Positions 1 through 8,859 of a stretch of DNA of 64,000 nucleotides are shown piece by piece. Made by a program: the position numbers and the translations under genes. The stretch lies in NCBI GenBank assembly GCA_039640495.1, contig CP046864.1, forward strand, positions 434,001 to 498,000. Reading direction: 5' to 3'. Under the pieces are notes generated by a model. That model ran no database searches, had not been told where the DNA came from, and worked only from the letters and a program-made list of their open reading frames with translations. This DNA is from Rhodobacteraceae bacterium IMCC1335. GTDB lineage: Bacteria; Pseudomonadota; Alphaproteobacteria; Rhodobacterales; Rhodobacteraceae. The first letter of the stretch is position 1. Every line of letters starts with the position of its first letter.

Positions 1-816
1 AACGGTGGCCATCGCATCCGAAACCAGAAACATCAGGTCATCTTCAGGTCTCGCACGAAGTGCCAATTTAATCATCCGATCATCCACATGAAAGCCGTCA
101 CAAATAATGCCAGACCACACATGCGAATTGATAACAGCGCCAACAACGCCCGGTTCACGGCCGACCATTGGTGACATTGCATTGAACAGGTGAGTTGCAC
201 AACTTGCCCCTGCTGAAATCGCAGCCTCGGTATCTTCGCACGTTGCATCAGTATGACCAATGGAAACCACGGCCCCCATTCGGACCAGGGCGGCGATTTG
301 ATCGTGAGTGATGGCTTCGGGTGCAATGGTGATCATCACGGCAATATCGTGGCGGCGCAGTGCTTCAACGACATTTAGCGTGCGATCGTCCATGGGCCGG
401 ACGTGAATTGCATTATGTGTTCCACGTCGGGCAACAGAAATATGGGGGCCCTCGATATGCAGCCCGATGATGCCATCATCCCCTTTGGCGGCGATGGCAG
501 CTTCGACGGCTTGGTCCAAAACAGCCCAGTGATCCGTTATGACGGTAGGCATGATGGCTACTGTTCCGAATATACGATGGGCCGCCGCAATATCCGCCAT
601 ACCGCCCCGCGTCGGCGTAGTGTTGAGCATCACACCACCACCGCCGTTGACCTGCAAATCAACGAAACCAGGTGTCAGGCAACCTTTGATTCGCACCGCT
701 GAGACCGGCGTTTTTGCAATCTCAGTGATCCGCCCGTCAACGATCCGTACCGCCTGCCCATACACGATATCTTGCCCGTCAAACAAGGAATTGGGGGCGA
801 TCCAGCAGTCAGTCAT
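1..816 (-). CDS. nagA: N-acetylglucosamine-6-phosphate deacetylase, 5' part (runs off the window)
   Basis: This is the first 272 codons of an amidohydrolase that removes acetate from GlcNAc-6-P (or GalNAc-6-P, as AgaA) in the cytoplasm. Visible NagA hallmarks are GFVDLQVNG near residue 50, GLHIEGPHIS near 115, SIGHTDAT, THLFNAMSP and, at the window edge, the start of the SDAMA catalytic motif. The frame is open to base 1, so the C-terminus lies outside. The ATG at 816 overlaps the stop of the upstream gatZ-like gene by one base (TGATG), which indicates translational coupling in the leftward amino-sugar operon. Whether the substrate is GlcNAc-6-P or GalNAc-6-P cannot be decided from the sequence; the AgaS and GatZ/KbaZ neighbours favour GalNAc. 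Confidence 0.9.
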   Translation of the reverse strand, partial: MTDCWIAPNSLFDGQDIVYGQAVRIVDGRITEIAKTPVSAVRIKGCLTPGFVDLQVNGGGGVMLNTTPTRGGMADIAAAHRIFGTVAIMPTVITDHWAVLDQAVEAAIAAKGDDGIIGLHIEGPHISVARRGTHNAIHVRPMDDRTLNVVEALRRHDIAVMITIAPEAITHDQIAALVRMGAVVSIGHTDATCEDTEAAISAGASCATHLFNAMSPMVGREPGVVGAVINSHVWSGIICDGFHVDDRMIKLALRARPEDDLMFLVSDAMATV

Positions 817-2042
817 CAGATTTCCTCAAAGAAGTAAGGCTGCAATGCCAGTTCGATATGTGCATCTATCAACCTTTGAACTTGTGTACCGTTCAACATT
901 TCTGCACGTTCTAGAATGTCTGCACTAAAAATTTTGGTTAAGCTTGCATCGGTTATTGTATTCGTAAAGCTCTGTTTTAAATCTGCAACTGCGGCCTGCG
1001 GGTCAGCATGAGGCCAATAGTATCTGATCCGGTCCGCCAACCCAAAATGACGCTGCTGATAAAGCGCGGCGGCATCGCCAGAATAGTGCCCCTGCCATTC
1101 TGCTGGGTCGGCTTGCATTACCTTCTCCATGACGGCTTGTAACCCGCCTTTTGGGTTGCGCAAACGGTCGAGCGCATATATCGCCTCGCGGTAGGCAAAT
1201 GTTAGCGCGGGACCGACCTTCTGAAAGGCAAAACCAAGATCGGCCAGCCGAGGAAAAACGGCAGAGTCCTGATAGTCGGTTGAATGCGCCTCAAGGCAGA
1301 CATGGGGATGATAGCGCAAAGCGTCTAACAAGTGTGGATCGCGCTCAATTGGCATCGGGTGTACTGCTGTTGGGCTGAACTCGAGCCCCGGCTGCACAAC
1401 CAAGCCACCAATCAGCGTAGCCAGATCACCGAAAGCCGCATCGTGAGCCAACAATGTCGTGCGAGCCGCGTCGGGTTTCGTTGGGGGGATATCACCGTAT
1501 TCATCCATGCGCGCGCCACCTGGTGGCGGGACTTCAGTGCCAACGACAAACAGCAGATCTTCCCCCGCTTCACGACACACCCGCGCCAATTGCGCAGAAC
1601 GCTCCGCAGTAACGTCATCGCCTAGTTGCGCAGGATCCCCAGCGCAGCCTTCCGAACAATCAAGATGAATTTTTTGAAACCCCGCCGCAACGTAGTCACG
1701 CACCAAAACTTCGGCTTTGGCCATTGCGGCCTTAGCGTTCATATGGCGCCAAGCCTGTGGGCCAAGGTGATCGCCACCAAAAGTGATCCGCCCACGATCC
1801 ACGCCCACATCATCGGACAGACCATGCAGATACCCGATGAATTTAGATGGCGTAATGCCAGTATAGCCGCCGTCCTGATTGACCTGATTGGACGTTGCCT
1901 CGATTACGACTTGGCGGTCCAACCGCTGTGCCATAACGATGGACGCGCGCAAAACATCTGGTTGCGCTGAACATACCGAGACAATCGCAACACGACGCCC
2001 AGCGCGGTTTCGAGCGATGATATTTCGCAATGCTTCAGTCAT
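816..2042 (-). CDS. D-tagatose-bisphosphate aldolase class II non-catalytic subunit family (GatZ/KbaZ/AgaZ)
   Basis: A 408-residue protein of the GatZ/KbaZ family. In enterobacteria this family stabilises the GatY/KbaY aldolase; in other proteobacteria (AgaZ) it has been proposed to be a tagatose-6-phosphate kinase. Family signatures include VSVCSAQPDVLRAS near the N-terminus, IEATSNQVNQDGGYTG, FGGDHLGPQAW and HLDCSEG. The frame stays open further upstream, but I chose the ATG at 2042 because it gives the family's usual N-terminus (MTEALRNII) and overlaps the ROK kinase stop by 8 bases. No KbaY partner is visible, so it would have to lie left of the window or be absent. That bears on which of the two roles applies. 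Confidence 0.85.
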   Translation of the reverse strand: MTEALRNIIARNRAGRRVAIVSVCSAQPDVLRASIVMAQRLDRQVVIEATSNQVNQDGGYTGITPSKFIGYLHGLSDDVGVDRGRITFGGDHLGPQAWRHMNAKAAMAKAEVLVRDYVAAGFQKIHLDCSEGCAGDPAQLGDDVTAERSAQLARVCREAGEDLLFVVGTEVPPPGGARMDEYGDIPPTKPDAARTTLLAHDAAFGDLATLIGGLVVQPGLEFSPTAVHPMPIERDPHLLDALRYHPHVCLEAHSTDYQDSAVFPRLADLGFAFQKVGPALTFAYREAIYALDRLRNPKGGLQAVMEKVMQADPAEWQGHYSGDAAALYQQRHFGLADRIRYYWPHADPQAAVADLKQSFTNTITDASLTKIFSADILERAEMLNGTQVQRLIDAHIELALQPYFFEEI

Positions 2043-2937
2043 GGTGCGCCTGCCATGCGGCATAGGCGGCACCGCGTGCGCCGCTTGTGTCACCGCCTTG
2101 GGCCAATACAATTTCTGGAACGGCGAAATCACCGATCTGCGCGCGTCTGGCCGTCGCACTCAAATCCTCGACAAGACCGTCGATATGGGTCAACCCGCCG
2201 CCCAAAACGATCAGGTCCGGATCAGCAGTCAATGTCAGGGAATGCAGCAAGTCAGCGCCAAAGTCACACCAGACCTGCCAGACAGGGCCTGTATCGATGT
2301 CCCTGCGCGCGGCTATTTCAACGGTGGTCAGATCAGTACCCAAAATGTGTTTGGCCAATCGTGCAAGCCCGGGTCCCGCAATGTAGGTTTCGATACAACC
2401 CATTCGCCCGCAGCCACAACGCCAGATCGGAAGATCATGCTTTGCGACCAGATGTGCGGGCGCGGAAGTATGCCCGAACTCGCCTCCTGTATGGGTCGGC
2501 CCCTGCAATATCGAGCCATCAACAGCGATTCCTCCGCCCACACCCGTGCCTAAAACCAAAGCCATAACAGTATGACGGCCTTTGCCCCGCCCGAAAATAG
2601 CCTCAGACAATGCCAAGGCACGACAGTCATTCACATAGGTCACAGGTCGCTCAACAGTACGGGCAATATCGGCTGGAAACGGTTGTCCCGTCGCCACAAG
2701 ATTGGCCGTCCGCGCAAGTCCGGTCTTGGGGTTCACAAGGCCAGCTGCGCCAATTCCGACGGGCAAAGTTCCGCTTGTTTGGGCATCGGCCCAACGGATC
2801 AAATCAGCCAACTCGGTTACCAGTTCTGCGTAGTCTTTTGGGGTATCACGCCGGCAGCGTGCCGCGACTGACCAAGTATCATCAAACACCTGTGCTTCCA
2901 TCTTGGTTCCGCCAAGATCAATCCCGATCGCGTTCAA
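2035..2937 (-). CDS. ROK-family sugar kinase (N-acetylhexosamine kinase-like)
   Basis: A 300-residue ROK kinase without an N-terminal DNA-binding domain, so an enzyme rather than a regulator. It shows the phosphate-binding GIDLGGTK at residues 4-11, the catalytic Asp region VNDCRALALSE near 102, GTGVGGG, and the complete ROK zinc motif CGCGRMGCIE near 175. In this operon it would phosphorylate the imported amino sugar at C6 before NagA and the SIS enzymes act. Its start overlaps the stop of the AgaS-like gene by 4 bases, and its own stop overlaps the GatZ-like gene. Substrate specificity within ROK is not readable from motifs. Confidence 0.85.
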   Translation of the reverse strand: MNAIGIDLGGTKMEAQVFDDTWSVAARCRRDTPKDYAELVTELADLIRWADAQTSGTLPVGIGAAGLVNPKTGLARTANLVATGQPFPADIARTVERPVTYVNDCRALALSEAIFGRGKGRHTVMALVLGTGVGGGIAVDGSILQGPTHTGGEFGHTSAPAHLVAKHDLPIWRCGCGRMGCIETYIAGPGLARLAKHILGTDLTTVEIAARRDIDTGPVWQVWCDFGADLLHSLTLTADPDLIVLGGGLTHIDGLVEDLSATARRAQIGDFAVPEIVLAQGGDTSGARGAAYAAWQAHHD

Positions 2938-3986
2938 GATACCACCGGGTATAATTTTACGCCCGACACGACGCGGCTGAGTGTCGACTGTCCGCTAAAG
3001 GGGTCATCAACATTTAGACCAAGATTGTGAGACCAAACAACACCGCGCACCTGAGCGGACGCCACACATAACGGTGCTGCCCAAGCTGCCCCAAAAGGCA
3101 TCGCAATATCGATGTCACCACCTGCGCCGATTGTTTCTACACTTGCTTGAGGGAACTGCGTTCGCAACTCAGCCGTGAGGTCTGCGTCGTAGCGTGATGT
3201 TGGTGTATTGGGGCTGGTGAAAACAGTAATATCAGTTCCATCAGTAACAAATGCTTTTGGCCCATGGCGAAATCCCAACGTGCTATCCCACAATGCGGGA
3301 ATCCGCCCTGCGGACAATTCCATAACCTTCAGTGCCGCTTCGCGCGCTGCAAATGCCAAAGGGCCCGCCCCGACATACACAACCCGATCAGGGCGTGGGC
3401 CAGCAGCGAATTTAGATAACAAATCGTCTAGCTGTTTAGCCAAAGCGATCATACGGTTTGGTAAATTGCAAGGCGCATCGAACAACGCCAATGCTGTAAG
3501 TAACATGGTTGAAAAACTCGATGTCATAGCGAAACCTGCATCGTGGGTGGCATCGGGAAGCACAATAACTTGGGTCGGCGCACCTGACTTCCGTGTCGCC
3601 AAAGTACTATCTTTGTTGCAGGTGATGTTTATGCGTGGCGCGTGTGGGGCAAAGGCATCCAAAGCATCCAACGTACCGATGCTTTCAGTGCTATTCCCAG
3701 AACGTCCGAAGTTGACGACCAAAGGCTTTGCTCCAGATAAAAAATGCGACGGATTAGCCACGATATCCGTTGTTGGAACTGAGCGTGTGCATTTAACGGC
3801 CGCTGCAATGATATCGCCAATATAGGCACTTGTTCCTGCGCCGCAAAACCAGACCTCATCAAATGATTGCGCCGCAACCCATGCCCGAAGATCCGCAACA
3901 TTAAGTTGTGCGCCCCATGCGCGCCAAATTGCAGGTTGGCTGTGAATTTCGCCCCAAGTGGCCCATTGATCAAGGTTTTGTGTCAT
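2934..3986 (-). CDS. SIS-domain sugar isomerase/deaminase, AgaS-like
   Basis: A 350-residue two-SIS-domain protein of the AgaS/GlmS-C type. Sugar-phosphate-binding loops are visible as CGAGTSAYIGD near residues 50-60 and VNFGRSGNSTES near 92-103. The second lobe has YVGAGPLAFAAREAALKVMELSAG and the TLGFRHGPKAF motif typical of AgaS (galactosamine-6-P deaminase/isomerase yielding tagatose-6-P). The 4-base overlaps on both sides place it inside one transcription unit. Two different SIS enzymes in one operon suggest either sequential steps or handling of both GlcN-6-P and GalN-6-P. Confidence 0.82.
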   Translation of the reverse strand: MTQNLDQWATWGEIHSQPAIWRAWGAQLNVADLRAWVAAQSFDEVWFCGAGTSAYIGDIIAAAVKCTRSVPTTDIVANPSHFLSGAKPLVVNFGRSGNSTESIGTLDALDAFAPHAPRINITCNKDSTLATRKSGAPTQVIVLPDATHDAGFAMTSSFSTMLLTALALFDAPCNLPNRMIALAKQLDDLLSKFAAGPRPDRVVYVGAGPLAFAAREAALKVMELSAGRIPALWDSTLGFRHGPKAFVTDGTDITVFTSPNTPTSRYDADLTAELRTQFPQASVETIGAGGDIDIAMPFGAAWAAPLCVASAQVRGVVWSHNLGLNVDDPFSGQSTLSRVVSGVKLYPVVS

Positions 3987-4987
3987 CTGGTTTGCGTCAC
4001 TTTTGAAAGGGTTTCCGGCACATCGGGGTCTAGCCCTAAAGCCAAAGCTGTGTCCAATATAACAGGATACATAGCGGCCAACAAAACCGCAGCGGCGGCG
4101 GCGGGTGCAATTTCATCACAACAAAATTCCGAAATACGGATGCGATGTACATCGCAATCCACCGCACTAAACCTCGCTTCAGCCTGATCTAGGCTGTCTT
4201 GGATTGCGGTCATATCTGTGTCCAGCATCAGCACCATCAAGGGGTTGGTCGCCAATTGGAGCGGACCATGCAAAACCTCAGAGCTAGAAAAGGCTTCGGC
4301 GTGCAGCGCGCAACATTCCTTGAGTTTTAACGCAACCTCTTGCGCGGCGCCATAGCCTGTATCTCGACCGATTACATAAATATGACGCGCACGCAGGAAT
4401 GCCGATTGCAAGGCACATACGCGTGGATGCTGCACATAAAGATCTTTCAATTTATCAGCAGCATTCCTTGCTTTGAACGCATAACCGGGCTTCAATGCGC
4501 TCAGCAGCGCCATGCCAGCTCCAATAGATCCAATGACCGACTTGGTGGCTGGGACAGCCAATTCAGGTCCAGCGCAAACCGATAGGGTCATCTTCGATTC
4601 CAATTCAACCGAGCTGTCTCGTTGGTTGGTAATTGCCACCACTGTTGCCCCTTGAGCTGAAGCGCCCTTAGCGGACAGCACAAGATCGTCGCTGGCCCCT
4701 GATTGGCTGATCACCAAGACGGTAACCTCTTCAAGCGAAACTCCTGCTCCGATTGAGAAAATAGACGGCGGCAAGGATGTGACAGGAACCCCCAGTTCGC
4801 GCATGAATTCATAAGACAGTATGTTGGCCACAGCATCTGAAGATCCGCGCGCAATTGTAAAGATTGCACGTGGCTTGCCCAAAACATCATTGTTAACCTG
4901 CTGGGTCGCGGCCTGCGCGAAAACGCCCATGCTTTGGGCAGCTTCTGCCGTCATAAAACGGCCTGGTGCTGTGTTTTCTGGTGTCAT
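3983..4987 (-). CDS. SIS-domain glucosamine-6-phosphate deaminase-like protein (NagB-II / GlmS-C type)
   Basis: A 334-residue tandem-SIS protein matching the NagB-II group, which lacks the glutamine amidotransferase half of GlmS. Motifs are TIARGSSDAVANI near residue 43, ISQSGASDDLV near 93, and in the second domain YVIGRDTGYGAAQEVALKLKE followed by AEAFSSSEVLHGPLQL. It probably deaminates or isomerises an amino-sugar 6-phosphate in the cytoplasm. It lies 66 bases downstream of the PP2C-like gene and overlaps the AgaS-like gene by 4 bases. NagB-II and related frlB-type deglycases look alike at this level, so the exact substrate is uncertain. Confidence 0.8.
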   Translation of the reverse strand: MTPENTAPGRFMTAEAAQSMGVFAQAATQQVNNDVLGKPRAIFTIARGSSDAVANILSYEFMRELGVPVTSLPPSIFSIGAGVSLEEVTVLVISQSGASDDLVLSAKGASAQGATVVAITNQRDSSVELESKMTLSVCAGPELAVPATKSVIGSIGAGMALLSALKPGYAFKARNAADKLKDLYVQHPRVCALQSAFLRARHIYVIGRDTGYGAAQEVALKLKECCALHAEAFSSSEVLHGPLQLATNPLMVLMLDTDMTAIQDSLDQAEARFSAVDCDVHRIRISEFCCDEIAPAAAAAVLLAAMYPVILDTALALGLDPDVPETLSKVTQTR

Positions 4988-5053
4988 GATTTAATCCGTA
5001 TTGATCAATTTTAGGCCATGCTGAGACTGGTTCGTCTCTGTCTGACAACATCG

Positions 5054-6025
5054 TCAAGTGGGTTGAATTCGAGGGCATTGTATAATCACAACGGTCCTGT
5101 CATCAAAGAACTCGTCCTCGGTTCCCCCTTTTACAGTCGCGTATTCACTAATTCTGTGGAAATCCTGTCTATCCGATTCCTCAAAAGCCGCCTCCCAAGC
5201 CGCAACAGTTGGGTTGTCTGGTAATTTGGCGTACCCGTCGCTGAACACTTCGATGGTTTGCACGTCTTCTTTTGGTCGCCATGCGTCGACCCAATCACCA
5301 ATTTGAGGCGTACCGTCAGCTAACACATCATAGCAAAGCGAATTGCCAACTTCATTTGCGAAACGATACTGCATACAGATTCCGGCGGTAAGAAAATCTC
5401 TCACAATAGCACCTTCGTTTTGAAGGCTCAGCCCCACGATGGTCTTGGTAATTATATTGTCTGCTAGTTCGCGGCCCATAATTCCTTTTTCCACCGCATC
5501 ATCAAAACCCAGAAAAATAGCACGCCTAGCAGCCATTTCGGCAGAGTCTAAATCTGGCAGTCTCTTAGACTGGTCGCGGAAAAGGGCAACGCGAGCGAAA
5601 GTAGAGACATCATCAATTAGCTTTGTGTGCCTTAGTATCTCTGAACCATTGATCCTTATGCCACTGTCACCAAGACAGAAAAATCTCCAATTCTCGCCAC
5701 AGTCGATAGCTAAAGCAAGTGTCGTCGCTGGAAGAGGTGAGACAGAATGTTTTTCAAAACTTTTTGCGTAGAGCGTGCTGAGTTTATTAACAAGTTCTCG
5801 AGCTGGCAGCTTCCGGTTCTCGGTAGGTGCTAGCAGTTGTGCCACGCATTCTGCGGCATTTAATGCGGCCATCCGACCTGCAGGCGTGCTGTTGATTAAA
5901 GTTCCTTTCGCGTCGGTCGCACCGTCGAACAGGCCTATTGCGATACCTGGTAAAATAAACGGCACGTCGTCGCCTTGGCGATCAACTGCTCGGTATTTGC
6001 AACGTGAAAATGCTTCAATATTCAT
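5054..6025 (-). CDS. PP2C-like (PPM-fold) phosphatase in a sugar operon
   Basis: A 323-residue soluble protein. Its spaced acidic motifs match the metal-dependent PPM/PP2C phosphatase fold: an N-terminal DRQGDD near residue 15, GLFDGATDAKG near 31-41, FFCLGDSGIRI near 115, EVFSDGY near 265 and a C-terminal FFDDRTVVII. These are positional equivalents of the usual NED, DGMGG, GDS, SDG and DDxT motifs, but overall the protein is divergent. It lies 8 bases after the importer permease stop in the same orientation, which is an unusual partner for an ABC sugar operon. It might dephosphorylate an imported sugar phosphate, or regulate a pathway protein. No signal peptide is visible, so it is cytoplasmic. 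Fold assignment is moderately firm; function is inference. Confidence 0.65.
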   Translation of the reverse strand: MNIEAFSRCKYRAVDRQGDDVPFILPGIAIGLFDGATDAKGTLINSTPAGRMAALNAAECVAQLLAPTENRKLPARELVNKLSTLYAKSFEKHSVSPLPATTLALAIDCGENWRFFCLGDSGIRINGSEILRHTKLIDDVSTFARVALFRDQSKRLPDLDSAEMAARRAIFLGFDDAVEKGIMGRELADNIITKTIVGLSLQNEGAIVRDFLTAGICMQYRFANEVGNSLCYDVLADGTPQIGDWVDAWRPKEDVQTIEVFSDGYAKLPDNPTVAAWEAAFEESDRQDFHRISEYATVKGGTEDEFFDDRTVVIIQCPRIQPT

Positions 6026-6033
6026 GAGTTATC

Positions 6034-7698
6034 CTAAAGAAATGCGGAATTACGGTTTTCGGCAAAGCGGAAGACTGCATAGACACAGGCTCCTGTGCTC
6101 AAAAGCAAAATTGTGGACAATGCCGCAGCCAGTCCAAATTCGCCATCAAGAACCGCTACATAGACTTTAACGGGCATGGTGATTGTTCCAGCGTCGTAGA
6201 GGATCAAAGTCGATGAGAGTTCGTTGATAGCGGTTATGAAACTCATCAATGCGCCAACCACAATTCCAGGGAAAATAAGCGGTACGGTGATCTTTATAAA
6301 TGCACCAAGAGGTGTTGCGCCAAGATTTACGGCAGCCTCCTCTAGTGAAGGTTTGATTTGCCGTAAACTGGATGTTGTCGAGCGGACACCGTAAGGAAGC
6401 CGTCTAATAAAATAGATCATAACTAGAAGAACTGCGGGGTCAAAGAAGTTTGGCATCCCATTTCTAAACACGGTCACAAAACCGATTGCCATGACAACAC
6501 CTGGCACGAGGTAAGGCACCATCATTAGGAAGTCGATTGCCGCCGCCGCCTTTGTATCTCTTCGGACAATAACATAGCTTATTAGTCCCGAGGTAATTGT
6601 GATAAATGTCACCGCGATTATTGCGAAGAGAAAGCTGTTGTAGATAGCATCCGGCGCATCTCGCCAAATCCGATCATAGCTCTCAAAGCCAAATCCCCCA
6701 ACAAAAACAGGGCCTTTCGTCTTCAGAAACGATGTATACACAACAACTGTTGATGGCAGCATAGCCAAAAACACAATGCCGTGGCTAAAAAAATGAACTG
6801 CTGCGTTCTTCCAACCCGATAACTTAACAGCGACCGGCAGATTTGTAAGAGAGCTGGCATAGCGACGATTAGCAAGAATTCTCCGTTGTGCAACGAGGGC
6901 AATCATTGAAATTGCCATCATCAAAATTGATACTGTGACGGCCATGGTAGGGGGCCCACCCAACTCTGAGCGATAGGCTGATAAGGCAATTGTGGACAGT
7001 GTCCGAAACCCACGACCGAGAATGGCGGGCGTTCCAAAGTCAGCAATTGAAAGCACAAAGCAAATGATGGCTCCGGTGCTGACCGCTGGAAAAACAAGTG
7101 GGAGCGTCACCTTTACAAAGCGTTGCCAAGGGCTGTACCCTAGATTTTCTGCAGCGTCTTCAAAAGATTTATTGACCGCATTCAAGGCAGTCTGTGTCAT
7201 TAGAAAAATGAACGGAAAAAACTTTAATGAGAAGACAAGAATGATCCCGTGAGCACCGTAGATGGTGGGTATGTTAATGCCAATACCGTCAAAAAAGTTC
7301 GTGATGACCCCATTGGATCCCATCATCATAATCCAAGCATACGCACTGATGAACGGAGGGGATACTAGCACCAAAATAGCGAGAGTAGAGATGAGGGTCT
7401 TTCCTCTGATTAAGAATCGCGTTGTGAAAAAGGCGAGTGGAATTCCAATTAGGCAAGCTCCGAGTGTACCGGCTACTCCAACAAAAAGCGTGTTTTTTAA
7501 ACCATTCAGATAATAGTTTCGGGTGAACACTTCGATGAAGTTGCCAAGCGTCAAGTTGCCGGTGTCCGGATCAACAAATCCCAATGTCAATACACGCAGG
7601 ATTGGTAAAATAAGAAGAATGCAAAGTATGGCTATTATTGATATGGTAATCCATGTCCAGAAATCTGACTTATGGCGTGGGATCGAGAAGGCCATCAA
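6034..7698 (-). CDS. ABC transporter permease, fused two-domain type (FbpB/AfuB-like)
   Basis: A 554-residue inner-membrane protein with two permease halves of about six helices each, as in FbpB, FutB and AfuB. Each half carries an EAA loop, EDAAENLGYSPWQRFVKVTLPL near residue 180 and EEAAVNLGATPLGAFIKITVPL near 445, the docking sites for the ATPase. Its start overlaps the ATPase stop by 4 bases. Such permeases were historically labelled ferric-iron transporters, but AfuABC of Actinobacillus imports hexose phosphates. The amino-sugar context here points to sugar or sugar phosphate rather than iron. Confidence 0.9.
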   Translation of the reverse strand: MMAFSIPRHKSDFWTWITISIIAILCILLILPILRVLTLGFVDPDTGNLTLGNFIEVFTRNYYLNGLKNTLFVGVAGTLGACLIGIPLAFFTTRFLIRGKTLISTLAILVLVSPPFISAYAWIMMMGSNGVITNFFDGIGINIPTIYGAHGIILVFSLKFFPFIFLMTQTALNAVNKSFEDAAENLGYSPWQRFVKVTLPLVFPAVSTGAIICFVLSIADFGTPAILGRGFRTLSTIALSAYRSELGGPPTMAVTVSILMMAISMIALVAQRRILANRRYASSLTNLPVAVKLSGWKNAAVHFFSHGIVFLAMLPSTVVVYTSFLKTKGPVFVGGFGFESYDRIWRDAPDAIYNSFLFAIIAVTFITITSGLISYVIVRRDTKAAAAIDFLMMVPYLVPGVVMAIGFVTVFRNGMPNFFDPAVLLVMIYFIRRLPYGVRSTTSSLRQIKPSLEEAAVNLGATPLGAFIKITVPLIFPGIVVGALMSFITAINELSSTLILYDAGTITMPVKVYVAVLDGEFGLAAALSTILLLSTGACVYAVFRFAENRNSAFL

Positions 7699-8783
7699 AC
7701 ACGCTCCCCAAGCTCGTTGTCTTCAAAAAAAGATAGGTTTTTTCTCTCAACACAGAACCAAGCCCTACTTTCTATTGGCAGCGCAATAACCTGGGAGTCA
7801 GATCGACCAACAGCCTTAAGTGCTTCACCATTATCCGTGGTAGCAAATATCTCCATTTCGCGACCTAGAAAGCTGACTTCTTTGATTTGGACTGGAATTG
7901 AGATTTCTGTATTTAATAAAGAAGACGGGTCCTCATCGACCTTGACTGATATGTCTTCTGGACGCAGTGCACAAACTACAGGACCAGCAGGCAGGTGCTG
8001 TGATACTGAAGCACCACAGCATTTGAGAACAGTCTCGCCTTTTAAATTTCCTACTTGGAGGAAATTGTTTGCACCAACAAAAGATGCAACAAATCGATTT
8101 GAAGGACGCAAGTATACATCTAAAGGGGTAGCTGCTTGCTGTATGATACCACCCTCCATGACGCACACTATGTCTGACATCGCGAGGGCTTCTTCTTGGT
8201 CGTGCGTCACGTAAATTGTAGTAATACCAAGGTCACGCTGGATCCGGCGGAGTTCGGCACGCAGATCAACACGCAGTCTTGCGTCAAGATTGGAAAGAGG
8301 TTCGTCCATGAGCAAAACTTTTGGCCGCACTACAATTGCTCGTGCGAGCCCAACACGTTGTTGCTGACCGCCTGATAGTTCATGGGGCATTCGATCCACG
8401 AATTTACCAAGTTCAACAACCTCAAGGACTTCTTCTACTTGACGGGTGATTTCCTTCGCTGGGATGCGACGTTGTTTCAGTCCAAAAGCTACGTTTTCTC
8501 GTACACTTAAGTGGGGGAATACTGCATAGTCTTGGAAAACCATTGCAACATCTCTTCGATGCGCAGGCAGATGCTCGATGGAACTACCGTCGATAGTAAT
8601 CCGACCGGCTGATTGTTGATGAAACCCTGCGATTGTTCGCAGCAGAGTCGTCTTACCACACCCTGATGGCCCAAGGAGCGTGAAAAACTTACCTGACGGA
8701 ATTGAGATGTTTATATCTGAGAGGGCTACAACTTCACCGTATAGCTTCCTTAGCTCGGAAATTTCAACCAGCGCCATTATCAT
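7695..8783 (-). CDS. ABC transporter ATP-binding protein (FbpC/PotA type)
   Basis: A 362-residue import ATPase. It shows Walker A GPSGCGKTT near residue 38, Q-loop VFQDYAVFPHL, signature LSGGQQQRVGLARA, Walker B VLLMDEPLSNLD, and the switch histidine in VTHDQEEA. The C-terminal third has the OB-fold regulatory domain with ALRPEDISVKV, as in FbpC and PotA. Encoded between the binding protein and the permease, it energises the importer at 6034-9843. About 75 bases separate it from the binding-protein gene. There are no signs of damage. Confidence 0.93.
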   Translation of the reverse strand: MIMALVEISELRKLYGEVVALSDINISIPSGKFFTLLGPSGCGKTTLLRTIAGFHQQSAGRITIDGSSIEHLPAHRRDVAMVFQDYAVFPHLSVRENVAFGLKQRRIPAKEITRQVEEVLEVVELGKFVDRMPHELSGGQQQRVGLARAIVVRPKVLLMDEPLSNLDARLRVDLRAELRRIQRDLGITTIYVTHDQEEALAMSDIVCVMEGGIIQQAATPLDVYLRPSNRFVASFVGANNFLQVGNLKGETVLKCCGASVSQHLPAGPVVCALRPEDISVKVDEDPSSLLNTEISIPVQIKEVSFLGREMEIFATTDNGEALKAVGRSDSQVIALPIESRAWFCVERKNLSFFEDNELGERV

Positions 8784-8859
8784 TTCCTAACAATTTGAAG
8801 TTTTTTTGGTGATGCTTGCCAATTATAGAGATGACAATCGGCAAGCACTACTTTCGCTG

